A stretch of DNA of 64,000 bases. It comes from Xestospongia bergquistia (Eukaryota; Porifera; Demospongiae; Haplosclerida; Petrosiidae). Position numbers and translations under genes: made by a program. Below are positions 1 to 11,821 of the stretch, one piece after another. How positions within the stretch are numbered: the first letter of the stretch is position 1; each line of letters begins with the position of its first letter. The notes below the pieces were generated by a model. The model searched no databases. It was not told the DNA's origin and worked only from the letters and a program-made list of their open reading frames with translations. Where the stretch lies: assembly GCA_963965975.1 (NCBI GenBank), contig OZ014422.1, positions 3,433,155-3,497,154 on the forward strand, in the 5' to 3' direction.

Positions 1-2
1 TA

Positions 3-873
3 ACTTTCACCAAGAACAATGATTCATTGTGTGTCTTGGTTGATCTAAAAACTACAATGCCAATGTCTCCAATAGAAGATAAAACTCATCAATTAATTAT
101 TATTATTTTAAGTCAAGTATCAGACAAGGAATCAACTCTCATTAAAGAATACCTCAAAGTATTCCCTGGTTCTTCACATAATGTCACTGAACCACAAAAA
201 AAGTAATGTCACTTCATGAAAGAGACTTTGTCTTTATATGTAATATTGTTATGTTACTTTGTAGACTCAGAGATATCAGTGATGACTGATTGTGAGTACT
301 GTGTTCTAGATTCAATGAAAGTAGTGATGCCAATTAATAATGAAGACTTGGATCAGAGTCTAGCTGAACATCTTCAAGAACCACATTCCATTGACTTCAA
401 ATCTGTTACCTCATGTGATTGCCTCTGTTGTGAACTGATGAAGCTTTTAAATTTTACCACTATGACTGAAGAAACCAAGATAAACTTTGCTTCACTCACT
501 TCTGAAATGCCATACTTTCTTGTTGTTTTGTCAGATTTTGTTAACATCTGTTCTTCAAGTAAGCAACTATTCTTTGATCTTCATAATTCTTCATTATTTT
601 AAATACTTACAATAGATACAAATATAGTTGTTTAATGATTCTAGCATTCATTGAATTTTTTTAATCTCTACAGAGCTTTTTAATGGGATTGCTATTGAGA
701 AAGTGCCAACACCAACCTTAGCTCGTCTAGAAAGAATATTGCTACTACTCCAAGATGTATGTCAAAGTTCTGATGACTTTTGTATGACTCTGGGAAGAAC
801 AGGATTTATACAAGGTCTTGATGACATGGTACATACTTTCTCTATACATGAGCTCTACAGTAGTTTACCACAG
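3..873 (+). CDS. Unidentified multi-exon gene fragment (left edge)
   Basis: At least two exons fit well together. One is 265-558, ending at GTAAGC. The next is 674-873, starting after CTACAG and ending at GTATGT. Both splice in phase 1 and give a helical, Leu-rich segment (about residues LARLERILLLLQDV). A further open stretch at 3-202 ends at a GTAATG donor, but its phase does not match exon 265-558, so either the join differs or there is a frameshift. I do not recognise the family. The alternating polar and hydrophobic pattern could be an alpha-helical repeat or death-fold protein, but no diagnostic motif is visible. The 5' end lies outside the window and no terminal exon was found. Confidence 0.45.
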
Positions 874-2119
874 GTATGTATAATTATAGTAAATACATAT
901 AATTATACATCAATTTTTAATGATCAACGTTGCAATATACATATAATATGTCATTAACCCTCGCCATTTGATGTGTGAGCATTTTCCTGAAAAGGAACAA
1001 AAGCAACTTAAAACCATTTAAACTTGTCAACAGGTTTCACAATTAGTTTCTAACAATTGTTGCTACTTTGACATAACGTTTGAAGTCAGGATAAAACATG
1101 CTATACATGTTGTTCCTACGGATTACCTAGCAATATATAAATATAAAGTAACTACCATGCAAAACTTGTGTAAATAAACTTCAATTTGATCAGACATAAA
1201 ATATTTGTTACCTAAACAGACATATACACACACAAACCAAGTACTATTACCATTGTCTTCTCAGAGAGCAGTGAGGATTAACAAGTGATTAATTTGTTCT
1301 CTGTTAGCCGTTTTCCACCATATGGTTTATATTTCTTAATATAATTATACAAACTAAAATATATCAATGTCCTTTTACTTCATATTGTTCTACATGGATA
1401 TATAAAGCAACAAGTAAAAATGGTGTCTACTGTATTGTTTCTTATTATATGTTTAGTTGATTGATAAAGATATCTTAGTAATAATAGTAGATACATGAAA
1501 GAATAAACAAATCAGATATATATAAAAGTTAGACACACAAAGACAAGCCATGAATAATAATCATGGACAAATGATACATAGTCATAAAATAGCCTTGTAC
1601 CAGGTGTTTGTGAAAAAAGAGAATGCCTGGTGTAACTACTGCTTGCACATGCGCGTAATTCCACTTATTTCTTGGAAAATAGTATGCTCTATAGGAATCC
1701 TCTGTCAACTATGGTGTAAAAATTCCTTTTACCGCAATCTTCCACTATCTATGATGGTAACTTCTCTGCTGCTCTACTTTACAATCTAAAGTAGCTAGTA
1801 AGACTAAATCTATCTCTTAAAAAGAGCTTTTTGTCTGTTAAAGCTGTATATGACTGACAGAAGGAATACCTTTGTGTAGTCACCAATTCTTCTCATTCAT
1901 GATGGATTACAAGCTTTGTCTTGTTGGCACTGAGAAGAGCTGTTCTGTGTTGATCATGATAATAAATACTTTAGTAGCTCTAATGATGGATCAAGAAGTT
2001 ATTTGTGAAACCCAATGATTTTAAATCACAATTGTAATGAACAAGTGTAATGCTCTTTAGCTTGCACTAAACCTCTGCACAAACAACAAATTAACTGGTT
2101 AAAGCAAGACATTGCATGT
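874..2119. other. Non-coding stretch, no gene recognised
   Basis: AT-rich sequence. The only long open frame (1550-1789, +) has no family motif, no flanking splice signals and an unlikely composition, so I take it as chance. No RNA gene is visible. Confidence 0.5.
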
Positions 2120-2208
2120 CAGGGGTTCATACAAGATTTGAACTTTGGGGGGGGGGGGAATTCTGTCAATACACATGCAGTATTGTACTATATATGCATC
2201 ATGCTGTA

Positions 2209-3885
2209 CTGTAAAACTACTAATGTGGGCAGATACTTTTTTATCATTTTTGCTTCATTACCATATTAGCGTCTATTAAATTTAACCTTGTTAAAACCAA
2301 TTACTAGTACTAGTATCAAAAGTATCAAAATTACATTTTATGAGTATATCAAGTACTGGTAATTGCAATGGAACTCAAAATTCCACATTTTTTTAAAATC
2401 CTTTTTCTATGATATCTTTCTTTTCTTTGAGAAATGAGAATGCCATCATTAGCCAGTTACCAAGCAGAGGTTTCACAATTGAAGTTCTAAGGTCAACCTT
2501 CACATTAGCTATTTCTTGTCCTTGCTCTAAAGCTTCTTTGACTTCAGTAGAATACCAATGGTAAAAGTGAGCTTTCATAGATGCTTTAAACAATGAATTA
2601 ACAGTAAGATTGAGGGGTTGTAGCTCCTCTGTACATCCTGCTGGTATAAACACTTGATGGATATGATGTTGACGTAGCTTTTCCAGGACAGACTCACAGT
2701 GATGTGCCTTGAAAACATCAAATAAAGCAAGAGCTGGTTGGTCTGAAGCAAGCTGGAGCTTTTCTCTTGTCATGTGCAACATAAGGTACAATAACTTTGT
2801 CGATAAACTCCAACATGGTTGACTCAGTGCTCCAGTGACTGTCACTCTGAGTAATGTTCCAATCGTTAGGAAATGTGACTTTAGCATGGCACCCAATTGT
2901 CTTTCCCCGATAGATGACTTGAAAAGGAAGTAGAATACCAGAAGCAGTTACAGACATAAGAACAGTAACTTCCCTTTTATCTTCCTGTCCTATGATAGCA
3001 ACTTGTTTTGTGCCTTCCCTTTCCATGGTCCATTCACTTACTGGAACTAACTTGGATCCAGTTTGGTTCCAGTTGATTATGAGGACATGTGGAATGTTCC
3101 ATGTTTCAACTTCACTCTTGACTCTCTGAAGGAATGCCTGCTTTACTTCTGGAAAATCATCAAGCAACTTGTGGGCAGCCTTGGTGTCCTTGCACTTCAC
3201 ATACCCATTTCTACGAAGGAATGATTCTGCTCAGGTTGAACTAAGACAGATTGGACCACCATGTTCTTTCAGGAGTCCTGGGTTCTTATGGGACAAGATA
3301 CCTTTAGCTGCAGCAACAACTATTGAGCGATTTACAACACCTCCTTCTTTTCTTAGGCTTTTGATGTAATTTGATACATCCTGGTCATAATCACGAAGCA
3401 TCAGTGGTCTCCCTCTAAGATCCATGAGGAAGACTGCGTATTCTCTCAGGATCTTTCTCCTTTCTAAGTATAGAAAGGTAGCTCTTCTTCATGTTTCTTA
3501 CTGTACTTTCGGTAACAAAAAATCCAACCTCCTTAGTGAATTTGTCAGCAGCTGCCTTATTTCCACATTCACACGAGTACTTGGCAATTTTAACACGTGT
3601 TTCATCATCATAATGATGATACCTGCCCCTTTTCCTTCACACTTGCTTCACCTTTTCAACCTCTATGTTTGCTGCTGTCGTTACTCCATCCTCATTAGTT
3701 CTGACAATGATGACCCACGAAGCCATCTTATATGAGACATGAATTTCGCTGTTCAGTTTGCACACTTCTTCTTTTTCAACGCACGTGGCTCACTCTTAAC
3801 TTTAGCGAATATTAAATTTAGCGAGTTTTTTCAAATCACTAATATCTCTAAAATTAGTTGCACACTAATATTAGTAGTTTTACAG
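2209..3885 (-). mobile_element. pogo/Tigger-like (Tc1-mariner superfamily) DNA transposon with TIRs and TA target sites
   Basis: The ends are perfect 16 bp inverted repeats, CTGTAAAACTACTAAT at 2209-2224 and its complement at 3870-3885. Each is flanked by TA (2207-2208 and 3886-3887), the target duplication expected of this superfamily. The single transposase gene runs on the minus strand between them (2393-3726). The element is about 1.68 kb and sits inside an older hAT remnant. The perfect repeats suggest insertion more recent than most other elements here, yet the transposase is frameshifted. Confidence 0.85.
2393..3726 (-). pseudogene. pogo-like DDE transposase, disabled
   Basis: Read on the minus strand from the ATG at 3726. 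First comes a short N-terminal lead with an early stop, then a helix-turn-helix region (3640-3500; DDETRVKIAKY, then ESTVRNMKK) typical of sponge and cnidarian pogo-like proteins. The DDE_1 catalytic core (3200-2720) has NQTGSKLVP where DQTG is usual, so the first catalytic Asp appears replaced by Asn, followed by GQEDKREVTV and HWSTESTM. The C-terminal core (2790-2393) carries LALFDVFKAH and FIPAGCTEELQPLNL, the positions of the second and third acidic residues. The two halves overlap in different frames near 2720-2790, so a frameshift separates them. It can be inferred to be inactive. Confidence 0.85.
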
Positions 3886-4385
3886 TATTTCATTGTTCTT
3901 TCTTTAGAAAATCATCACTTATTGTATTACACAATGTAACATGTAACAGTTGCATATTAGCATTTTCTATGTAGTCAACTATCTGATTCAAATCTTGAAC
4001 ATTTAACAAAGGTTGCAATAGAAGGACCTCCATTAAAAGATGTTGACTTTAATGCAATAATGGATATTTTCAAACAAAAAAATAGGCGCATTGAACTTTA
4101 ACTTAAATAATTATAAAAATGAAAAATATATGGAAAATTCTTGGGGAGGGGATATCCCAGGTGTCCCCCCTGTATGAACCCCTGCAATCTATGTACATAA
4201 ATGTGATCTATCATAAATGGAATGTCATCAATATAAAGTACAGCATATTGATTCATCATTTTCTTTAAAATGTTGTAATTATGAAGTCAATATATTTTAA
4301 TAATTATACACATGCACAAGCAGTAATTACCAGGTGTTCTTTACTTTTGCGAACACCTAGGTATGAAGCTAAGTGATATTATTAC

Positions 4386-6560
4386 ATCACCTCTTCTGGT
4401 AGGTCAATATATATTACATTATGGTACTGGCAGACAAGATATTTTTCCACTTCTACTGACAATGTCTCTTGTATTACAATTAACTGAAAGAGGAACATTA
4501 TTAGTTTGAGTTTGAGTGGTCTCATCCCTAATTGGATCTTCTAAAGGTCCTTTATCAATAATTGGAGAATTCTCTTGAGGGTTGCTAACAATATGTCTTC
4601 GGTTTCTCTTTATTACAGATCATGAAATTATAAGATAGATATGGCATTTCTTCAATGACTGTCCCATTAGTGTACAATCTGGTATCCATACATTTTCTCT
4701 AGATCTCAGAGGTTCTTTTTCCTTCACTTTGATGGTTGTAATTCTCTTTTTGCCTCTCTTTAAATTTGATTTTTAAATTGATTTGTTCATACTCTGATAT
4801 AGATGGTTTCAGTTGATCCTATAAGTGATGAATAATAGTACATAACTTTCTCTTCATTAATAGTTCCAATGGGCCATATCATATGGAGTTGATCTATAGA
4901 ATAGTAGAAAGGTTGTCAGATTTCTTGTGTAAGTTTTTGACTTTCTGCCACACATTTGGCTTCTCTATTGCTCTGTGGATATTTGGGATAACTTGTCACA
5001 TGATCAAATCCATACCCGTTTGAGACTTGTTGGAAAACATAAGATGAATATTGTGGTCCATTGTCATATCTAAGTACACCATGTCAAGCAAAAATTGATT
5101 TTGATTCTTGAATAACCTCTTCTGACATGATTCTTGAGAGTTTTGGTATTTTAATATATTGTGAGAAATAGTTGACAACTAATACATACACTGAATTTTT
5201 CCACTCAAATAAATCACTTGCAGCATGTAGCCATGACAACAGTGGGTGTTCACATGGTATTAATGGCTTAGATTGACCATTTAGTAATTTGCTAACTTAT
5301 ACTAGGCCACCATATGGAAGTTCTAGTTCTTTCTCTGGTTTTAATAATGCCTTGATGTGCACTATGGAGCCTCTTCATTATCTCTGTTTTTATTGTAGGT
5401 GGTACCACTAATCCTACTTTAAGTAGTAGTCCAATATTTATTGTTTCTTTTGCTGCAAAGAGATAATAAGTTTAAAGTGACTCACTTATTAGATGTTGTA
5501 GTGGCCATTCATCCAAACAGTACTTGCTTATTGTTTGCAAACTGCCTGATTCTCTTGGTAACTTTAATCTTTGAGGCGTCCCTCCAACACTGGAAGACTA
5601 TCAATGACAATGTTGACAAATTCAGTTGCTTCTTGGTGAAGAACATTATCCTGTTGAGTCAATTACAGCTATTAATTAGTTTCTAATTCAGAAAACAATT
5701 CAGCGTTTGTCAACAACTGTTCCATTGAAGGTAGGATATGCCTCTCTCAAATTATTTGCCTATTCAATTTAGTAAGATCAACACATATATGTATTTATGA
5801 TTAGATTTTGTTATAACAATCATTCCTGGGCACCATTGGTTCAGTTCATCAACTCTACAGATTACTCCTCTTCTTTCAATTTGATTGATTTCTTCTTTGA
5901 CTATATAGAACAATGGGAGTGGTACACTTGGAGGTGTTGTCAATGAAAATAGAGTTAGGTTGTTGATTAATTTAATTTGATATTCTCCTTTGAACGTACC
6001 AATGCTTCTAAAAGATGAGGATTAGCTTCTGTGATTTGCTCTTTACAACTGTCAATAACAGAGTCAAAAATGTTGGAAACTTTCAATTGCTGGATGTCCT
6101 AGCTAGTAATAGGCTTACTAAATCTTCAATAACATAAATTTCTTGCTTATTCTCTTGATCTTTATTGCATATTGTCCCAGTTAATTTCCTTTTATTTTAA
6201 CTGGTTTAAGCTAATACCTCTTGGTGCTCAATCTGAGGACTGTAATTTGACTCCATCTTCAGGAATTATTGTTATATCAAGCTTGAATTGACAGGACTGA
6301 CCATTCAAATGGAGAGTAATCCATGGCTTCTTATCTCCTGTAACAGCTTGCAGCTGTCCTAGGAACTCAAGTTTTAGAATAAAGTCTATTTTGCTAGGTG
6401 GATTATAGCAAAAAATTTGCTAGTGTTCTATCTTCTTACATTTGTGACAAAAAGGTTACAAGCTGGGCACTGTAATTTACACCACATCTGGTACAATTGA
6501 TTGTACTTGGCCTCTTAAGTTGTTGACCCCTTTTTGGTTTTATGGTTGACATCTTGTATG
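4386..6560 (-). mobile_element. Ty3/gypsy-type retroelement remnant A
   Basis: Minus-strand order from right to left is gag zinc knuckle (about 6510-6470, CTRCG), retropepsin-like segment (about 6330-6230, WITLHLNGQ), reverse transcriptase start (about 5890-5690, WCPGMIVITKSNHKY and ERHILPSMEQ), then integrase (about 5330-4900, with IWWP, RYDNGPQYSS, HVTSYPKYPQSN). Next comes an unconserved tail ending in a purine-rich tract. TGTAAT at 4386, just after it, could start the 3' LTR. Stops and frameshifts are frequent, and much of the RT and RNase H is missing. It cannot encode functional proteins. Confidence 0.75.
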
Positions 6561-6880
6561 TTGAGTAGCTCCTCTTTGTTCACCTCTGTGATGTATTCAC
6601 TTTTTTAGTTAGTAACTTTATTTGAGTATAAACATACCTACATTTAACATAACACAAAATAGCTGATATGATCACATGGACATTTTAAACTGTAAGTTGC
6701 ATAAATCAGTGGAGGGACAAAAAGTTTAAACAGGGTAATAATATTCATAAGTAAACATAAAGAATTCTAATTAAACACAAAACTACATCAGACAATAATA
6801 GAGCATATTCCTCCCACCTTATGATTAAAAACATTGGTTAGAAAGTTTACAAATTCTAGTAGATCTTATTGGTCCTGGAA
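6561..6880. other. Unassigned spacer between two gypsy remnants
   Basis: AT-rich with no convincing reading frame. It may hold decayed 5' parts of remnant A or the 3' LTR of remnant B, but I could not pair LTR copies by eye. Confidence 0.35.
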
Positions 6881-8647
6881 TTGATGGTTATACTAAACTA
6901 GAGTCTACAGTAACTGAGGTAACTCCAGGAAAATTGTCAAAAGAGATGTTTGATTCATCTGTTTCAGATAATAGAGATGTCCTCTTATGTAACTGCTCTA
7001 TGTTCAATGCCATTCTTCAATTTCACAATGTAGGATACTGGACCTAATCTGTTATAAACAGTTCCTTCTATCATTTAGATCAGTTCTATCATTCCTACCA
7101 AACACAGTATCATCTTCTCTGAACTGTCTGAATAGACATGAGCTTCTTACTGTTTCTCCACTTTAGATTCTACCTTCCCCTGAAGATCTGGGGGTAATAA
7201 ATCCAAACAATATTTTAGTTTTCTACAAAAAAGCAATTCTGCTGGAACTTGGTTGTAGAAGATTGAGGAGTGACTCTATAATTGAACAAAACCATAGATA
7301 TTTTGCCCTCCAAACATTCTGTTTGTGGTTCTAGAACTCTCTTGAAAATTTGTACCACTCTCACCACAAGTCCCTTAGACAATGGGTGGTATGATGATAC
7401 TTCACATGAATAATTCCATTACTCTTCATAAAATTCTGAAATTCTTGGCTTGTGAAAGAAACCATTGCCACTCACTGTGTTGTGTAGTAAACCAAATGAT
7501 GAAAGTATCATTCTTAATTTCTCAACATTGTTATGTGTACAGGAAAAACCTCTAACCATTTATTGTAAGTATCAATAACAACTATAAACATATGTCATAC
7601 CACTAAACGTATCTACAAGGTGATCATTTTATTTTCACTACTCCTGGGTGAGTATGGTGTAATTATTCTAAGAACTGAGTTTCTAACTTGATTGGAATGA
7701 TGACTCATGTGCACCACAATACACATCTATCAAATAAACTTAAGTCAGTTTGTCATCAATATTAGTGTATGCAATCCAATGGAATATCTGATGAATTCTC
7801 TGGCCTGCCTCTAAGTAAAGTAGCTACTCTCAATAGTACTGGATCTTTTTCAATTTGCTATAACTGTTTGTACTCCAATGGGTGATGCATCACAAGTTAA
7901 GCCCAATTTCTATGTACCATCATAATGAGGGAGTACAGTAGGTGATTTGATCAAACCCTTAGCTTTATTGTTTTCTTATTCTGACTTCCAGTTCCATTGC
8001 CTATCTTTGTGCAAAAGTGAATATAACAGATTCAAAGTAGTAGTTATCATAGTAATTAATCGAGCTTAAAAATCCTTTAAGCTCTGACATATTGGTAGGA
8101 TGGGGTGTCTGTACATTGTGTACAATGGCTTCTACTTTCTCTTATGTAGGCTCAATTCCATTTTTAGTGATTTATGTCTAGGTATTGGGCAATGTACATT
8201 TTTCTTATCTAAGTTTCATTCCAGCTAATGAGAATCTTTTTAAGACTTTCTCGTCATTGGCTACATGCTCTCATTCAGTATGGCCTCTGATTAGTCTCAT
8301 CTATATACTAACATGAATACACACAAAGGGTTACACATAAACATGTAACTATCATTCAGATTCAACTCAGCACTGTCAGTATTTTATCATCTGATGGAGA
8401 ATCTCCTCTAAAAACTACCTCATTTCAGTATATATATATATATTACACTAAAGATCGATTTCTACTTGTTGATATGCGCTTGACAGATCCACAATCATGA
8501 AAAACATCCCTCTCACTAGAGAGGAAAAAAATCAACTTTAGGTAACAGGTAGGAGGTATCAAGCTTAGATGCTGTATTTATAGTTGTTTTGTAATCTCCA
8601 CTGATACATATTGAGTTGTCTGGTTTCATAATTGTGACTATGGGCAA
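6881..8647 (-). mobile_element. Ty3/gypsy-type retroelement remnant B (interrupted by element C)
   Basis: Minus-strand reading begins abruptly within the reverse transcriptase at 8647 (PIVTIMKPDNS, then ISGDYKTTIN), immediately after the terminal ACA of the 182 bp LTR of element C. It continues through RT thumb and RNase H traces (about 8150-7700, LTCDASPIGVQTV) to integrase (about 7480-7000, with YHPLSKGLVVRVVQIFKR and YRVTPQSST), where the conserved pattern is SSNGLAERAVQTFK and YRLTPHSTT. A C-terminal strand resembling GPVSYIV follows at about 7035. Many stops are present. The upstream half of the RT, protease and gag are not found beyond element C, so they were probably lost. Confidence 0.75.
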
Positions 8648-8829
8648 TGTTGTAACCTGACTGAGATTGATTCAACATATAACAACAAATATATAACAAT
8701 CAAGAGAGAGAGTCAACATGAAAAAAACAGAGCTCACTGCTCCAAAATGTGCTGACACAATAGATACATGTGCTTATTGTAGAATATTCTGAATATTATA
8801 CATTATTACCATATTCATAATTATCACAT
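8648..8829 (-). repeat. 182 bp LTR (TGT...ACA) of gypsy element C
   Basis: On the minus strand the segment starts TGTGATAAT directly after a purine tract (GAGGGGGGGTAA, 8830-8842), which would serve as the polypurine tract, and ends TTACAACA at 8648. The neighbouring bases to the left read in frame as the RT of element B. That gives a clear 3' boundary. A matching 5' LTR was not seen, because element C is truncated at about 10420. Confidence 0.7.
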
Positions 8830-10420
8830 TACCCCCCCTCTTAAGTTTGAAGTAGGGGTGCAAAATGATCAACAAGTCGATGTATATGAGTAGAATGGCA
8901 AACAGCAACTGGACGAACTTGTGCAGGTGGTGGTATATCAACTTGAACTGCAGGAGGGTCTGGATTTGGAGTGAATGTATCTGACATACACCAATCTTCA
9001 ACTGGTTCCTGTGAAACGTGGTCAGAATAGTTACGTATAAGATGGTCAACATGATATCTTAGGACAATGCCAGTGTTTGTTTGTACCTCATCTGAAAGTG
9101 ACCAGTGACTTTTGTAACCTTAACAGGTATCCATTCTGTTTCATGGAAGTATTTTGCAAAGAGTTTGTCACCAATTTCAAACTTACGAGGAGCTTCATTC
9201 CTAATCAACTTGTCTTGTTTTTTTGACATTTTGCATGAAGTGTCTGGATGTAGTAAATCTAATGATGTGCGGAGTCATCTTCTCATTAATAGTTCAGAAG
9301 GTGAAACTCCCGTGGTAGTCTGAGGTGTTACACAGTATTTCAACAAAAATCAAGCTAACCTAAGTTCCATGGGTCCTTCTATTTTTAAGACAACATGCTT
9401 AAAAGTTTAGACAGCACGTTCAGCCAACTTGTTTGAAGCTGGATACAGAACTTCTAAAACCAGGTCCATTGTCTGATACTATGTCTTCTGGAAGGCCATG
9501 TGTGGCAAAAAGGTAACGTAAGACTGCAATTGTTGAATTGGAAGCTGTAGATTTCACTATCTGAACATCTATCCATTTGGAATGTGCATCTACAACTACT
9601 AGAAAAAGTTTACTATGAAATGGTCCGGCATGGTCTATATGTAATCTTGCCCAAGGTCTAATAGGCCATTCCCATGAGAGTAAAAGGACCTTTGGGGTGA
9701 TGAACGATTGTTTTGATAAATGTGAGAGTGTCTCAGAATCAAGATGCGGCCACCAGACATAAGATCTAGCCAAATGTTTCTTTTGATTGGTGCCGGGATG
9801 AGTGTCATGAAGTTGCTCTAACACAATGGCATGACCCTGAGGTGGAATCACAACATGTGACCCACATAGTATGCAGCTGTCCGTGACGCTTAATTCATTT
9901 CAATGATAAAAGGAAGGTTGTAAATCACCAGAATTACTGGTATTCCAACCATGTCGAATGAAATGATGTACACAAAAGAGAATTTGATCCTTACTGGTCC
10001 AGTGTCTGATCTGGGATGCTGTAATTATTGCCTCTGAAAGATGATTAAGAAGGAAATTAACAACCTCTCCACCCTCAAAACTAAAATTTAACTTTTTGTC
10101 AGATATAGGTAGTCTGATAAAAGCATCAGCATTGGCAATCTTGTGACCAGGTCAGTATTGGATAATATACTGATAAGAGCTTAAGAATAGGGACCATCAC
10201 TGGATCCTAGGAGCAGCCATCTGAGGGACATGGGTGGTTTTCACTGAACAAATACTTCAAAGGTTGATTATCTTAATATATGATAAATTTCCGCCCTAAA
10301 AAGTACTGATGGAACTTTTTAACAGCAAATACCACCGCCAGACCTTCCTTCTCCAGTTGGGAGTAATTTTCTGCGGGTGTCAAAGTACGTGAAATGAAAG
10401 AGATGGGCTTGTCCGACTAC
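8830..10420 (-). mobile_element. Ty3/gypsy-type retroelement C, 5'-truncated (RNase H and integrase)
   Basis: Reading leftwards on the minus strand: RNase H (about 10410-10190, with [14 protein letters not shown]-like residues and IQRWSL), a linker with GHKIANADA at about 10150, integrase zinc region and core (9851-9420: HDTHPG, WWPHLD, HIDHAGPFH, VVDAHSKWIDV, IVSDNGPGF), then the integrase C-terminus (9420-9080: TPQTTTGVSPSELLM, FEIGDKLFAKYF). The catalytic D,D residues in HIDHAG and SDNGP are visible. One of the cleaner integrases in the window, it still has stops, for example near 9400 and 9300. The break at about 10420 removes RT, protease, gag and the 5' LTR. Confidence 0.8.
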
Positions 10421-11330
10421 TGCCCTATATCTCTTTTTCTCCAAAATTTTAAGACACATTACTAACATTCTTCTAGAGTTAGTTTTACCTCGATCAATAT
10501 TTTTTTATTTTCATTTGCTTTCTCTCTCAGCATTTTACCTCCTTTTGCCACACATTCTATTATATTCGATCATGATTCACAAATTTCTGTGTGTAGTGTG
10601 AAAAGAACCTGCTGAACCTTTTCTTAAAGTCAATAGCAATCTTGAGAAGGTGTCAGTATTAGTACATAACAGAGTGTATTAACATTCAATGTCATAAGTA
10701 TAGGCAGATAAAAAATATCCTACCTTTGCAATCTGGCGGCAGCAAGTCTAGGAGGGTTGTTTATGATCTGTTATTAATATAAAACTTCTGCTGTACAAGT
10801 ATTAGTGGACCTGTCAAATACTAATGAAAGAGCATCTTTTTCTACTTGAGAATTATTCTTTATGCACTGTACTGTGATGAATGCTACATGATGTTTCTCG
10901 ATCACCATTACAACTGGAAATTAAAGGACCAATCCCATTTCTGCATCATCACTAGATGTTCTAATTTGTAACTGACTAATGTGATGTACTAATCTTGAAG
11001 ACATTAATTTCTATTTAACAGTACTTACATTTTGATCACATTCTGGAATACAGTTCCAATTAATGTCGTGCTTTAAGAGCTGATTTAGGGAGTACAGATG
11101 ATGAATTTGAAATAATTTTACTATAATAGTTAACTAAACTCAATAAAGGAACAATGGTTGGTCCATACAAATAGCTAATACTTACTTTCATATAAGAGGA
11201 ACATATTCCACTTACAAGAAGCATATGATCAAAGCACTCTTCTATTTGTACTCACTGTATTTTATTTTTATTTGCAATCAATGTACTATAGATAGTTAAC
11301 CTTTGTTAGTATACCAACACTCTATTGTGT
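10421..11330. other. Unassigned non-coding stretch
   Basis: No reading frame or motif recognised. AT-rich DNA between the truncated end of gypsy element C and the split paralogous segment that starts at about 11335. Confidence 0.4.
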
Positions 11331-11334
11331 TGTA

Positions 11335-11765
11335 TACATTGTCTTAACCTGTTGTGCTTTTAACTTTGTAAATATTAAACTAATGCACAATAATAAGTCA
11401 AAAAATGATTTGAATTTAAAGATATTGAGTATGTAAATTAACTAATAAAGTTAAATACCAAAAAATACTACATTTCAATTTTACATTATGTGGTTCATTG
11501 TCATATCATAGTTGGTGGGTGGATATACCAAGTAATCATTGACACAAGGGTGTGGTGAAGTAAATTCCAGGGCATTTATCAAATGGTTGGTTGTATCTGC
11601 AGTAGAAGATAAACTGTAGTCTGGATAAGAGAACAATTGACTACATGGAGGTAAAACAGGACGAAGAGTTGGTGTGGTGTTTAATGGCGGTGTTGCCAAT
11701 TTTTTCACATGCAAATCTGAACATTTTGCAATAAAAAATCTTATTTTATCTGACATTAACATACA
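11335..11765 (-). pseudogene. Left part of a split host sequence, paralogous to 25694-25925
   Basis: Several blocks match the copy at 25.7 kb in the same order: TTGTGCTTTTAACTT (11352-11366 against about 25719), a block around CAAAAAATGATTTGAATT (11399) against CAAAAAATAATTTGAATT (25752), then GGTTGTATCT and GGTGTGGTG blocks. The minus-strand frame 11762-11481 encodes a Pro/Thr-rich C-terminal peptide (CSQLFSYPDYSLSS). The matching copy ends its homology here and resumes at about 15335, so the hAT elements in between interrupt a once continuous sequence. The host function is not recognised. Confidence 0.5.
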
Positions 11766-11821
11766 ATTGTCTGAATATATATATGACCATGCTAAAAGTT
11801 ACTCAGTACAATGTTTATTCA

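Larger units (their letters stand above)
2120..4184 (+). mobile_element. Decayed hAT-type element, host of a pogo insertion
   Basis: The stretch is bounded by an inverted pair: CAGGGGTTCATAC at 2120-2132 and its reverse complement at 4172-4184. CAGGGG is the usual start of hAT termini. Just inside the right end, about 4015-4101 on the plus strand, a short reading frame (GPPLKDVDF, then KNRRIEL before a stop) resembles the extreme C-terminus of TTF/ZNF862-type hAT transposases. The left half holds a run of G at about 2146-2158. Most of the interior is taken up by the pogo-like element at 2209-3885. I could not find a convincing 8 bp target duplication. Confidence 0.5.

Noticed and set aside
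1550-1789. 79-codon plus-strand open frame
   Set aside because: No motif, no splice context, composition typical of chance frames in AT-rich DNA.
3424-3939. Plus-strand frames of 103 and 66 codons
   Set aside because: Antisense shadows of the pogo transposase N-terminus and of the element's right end.
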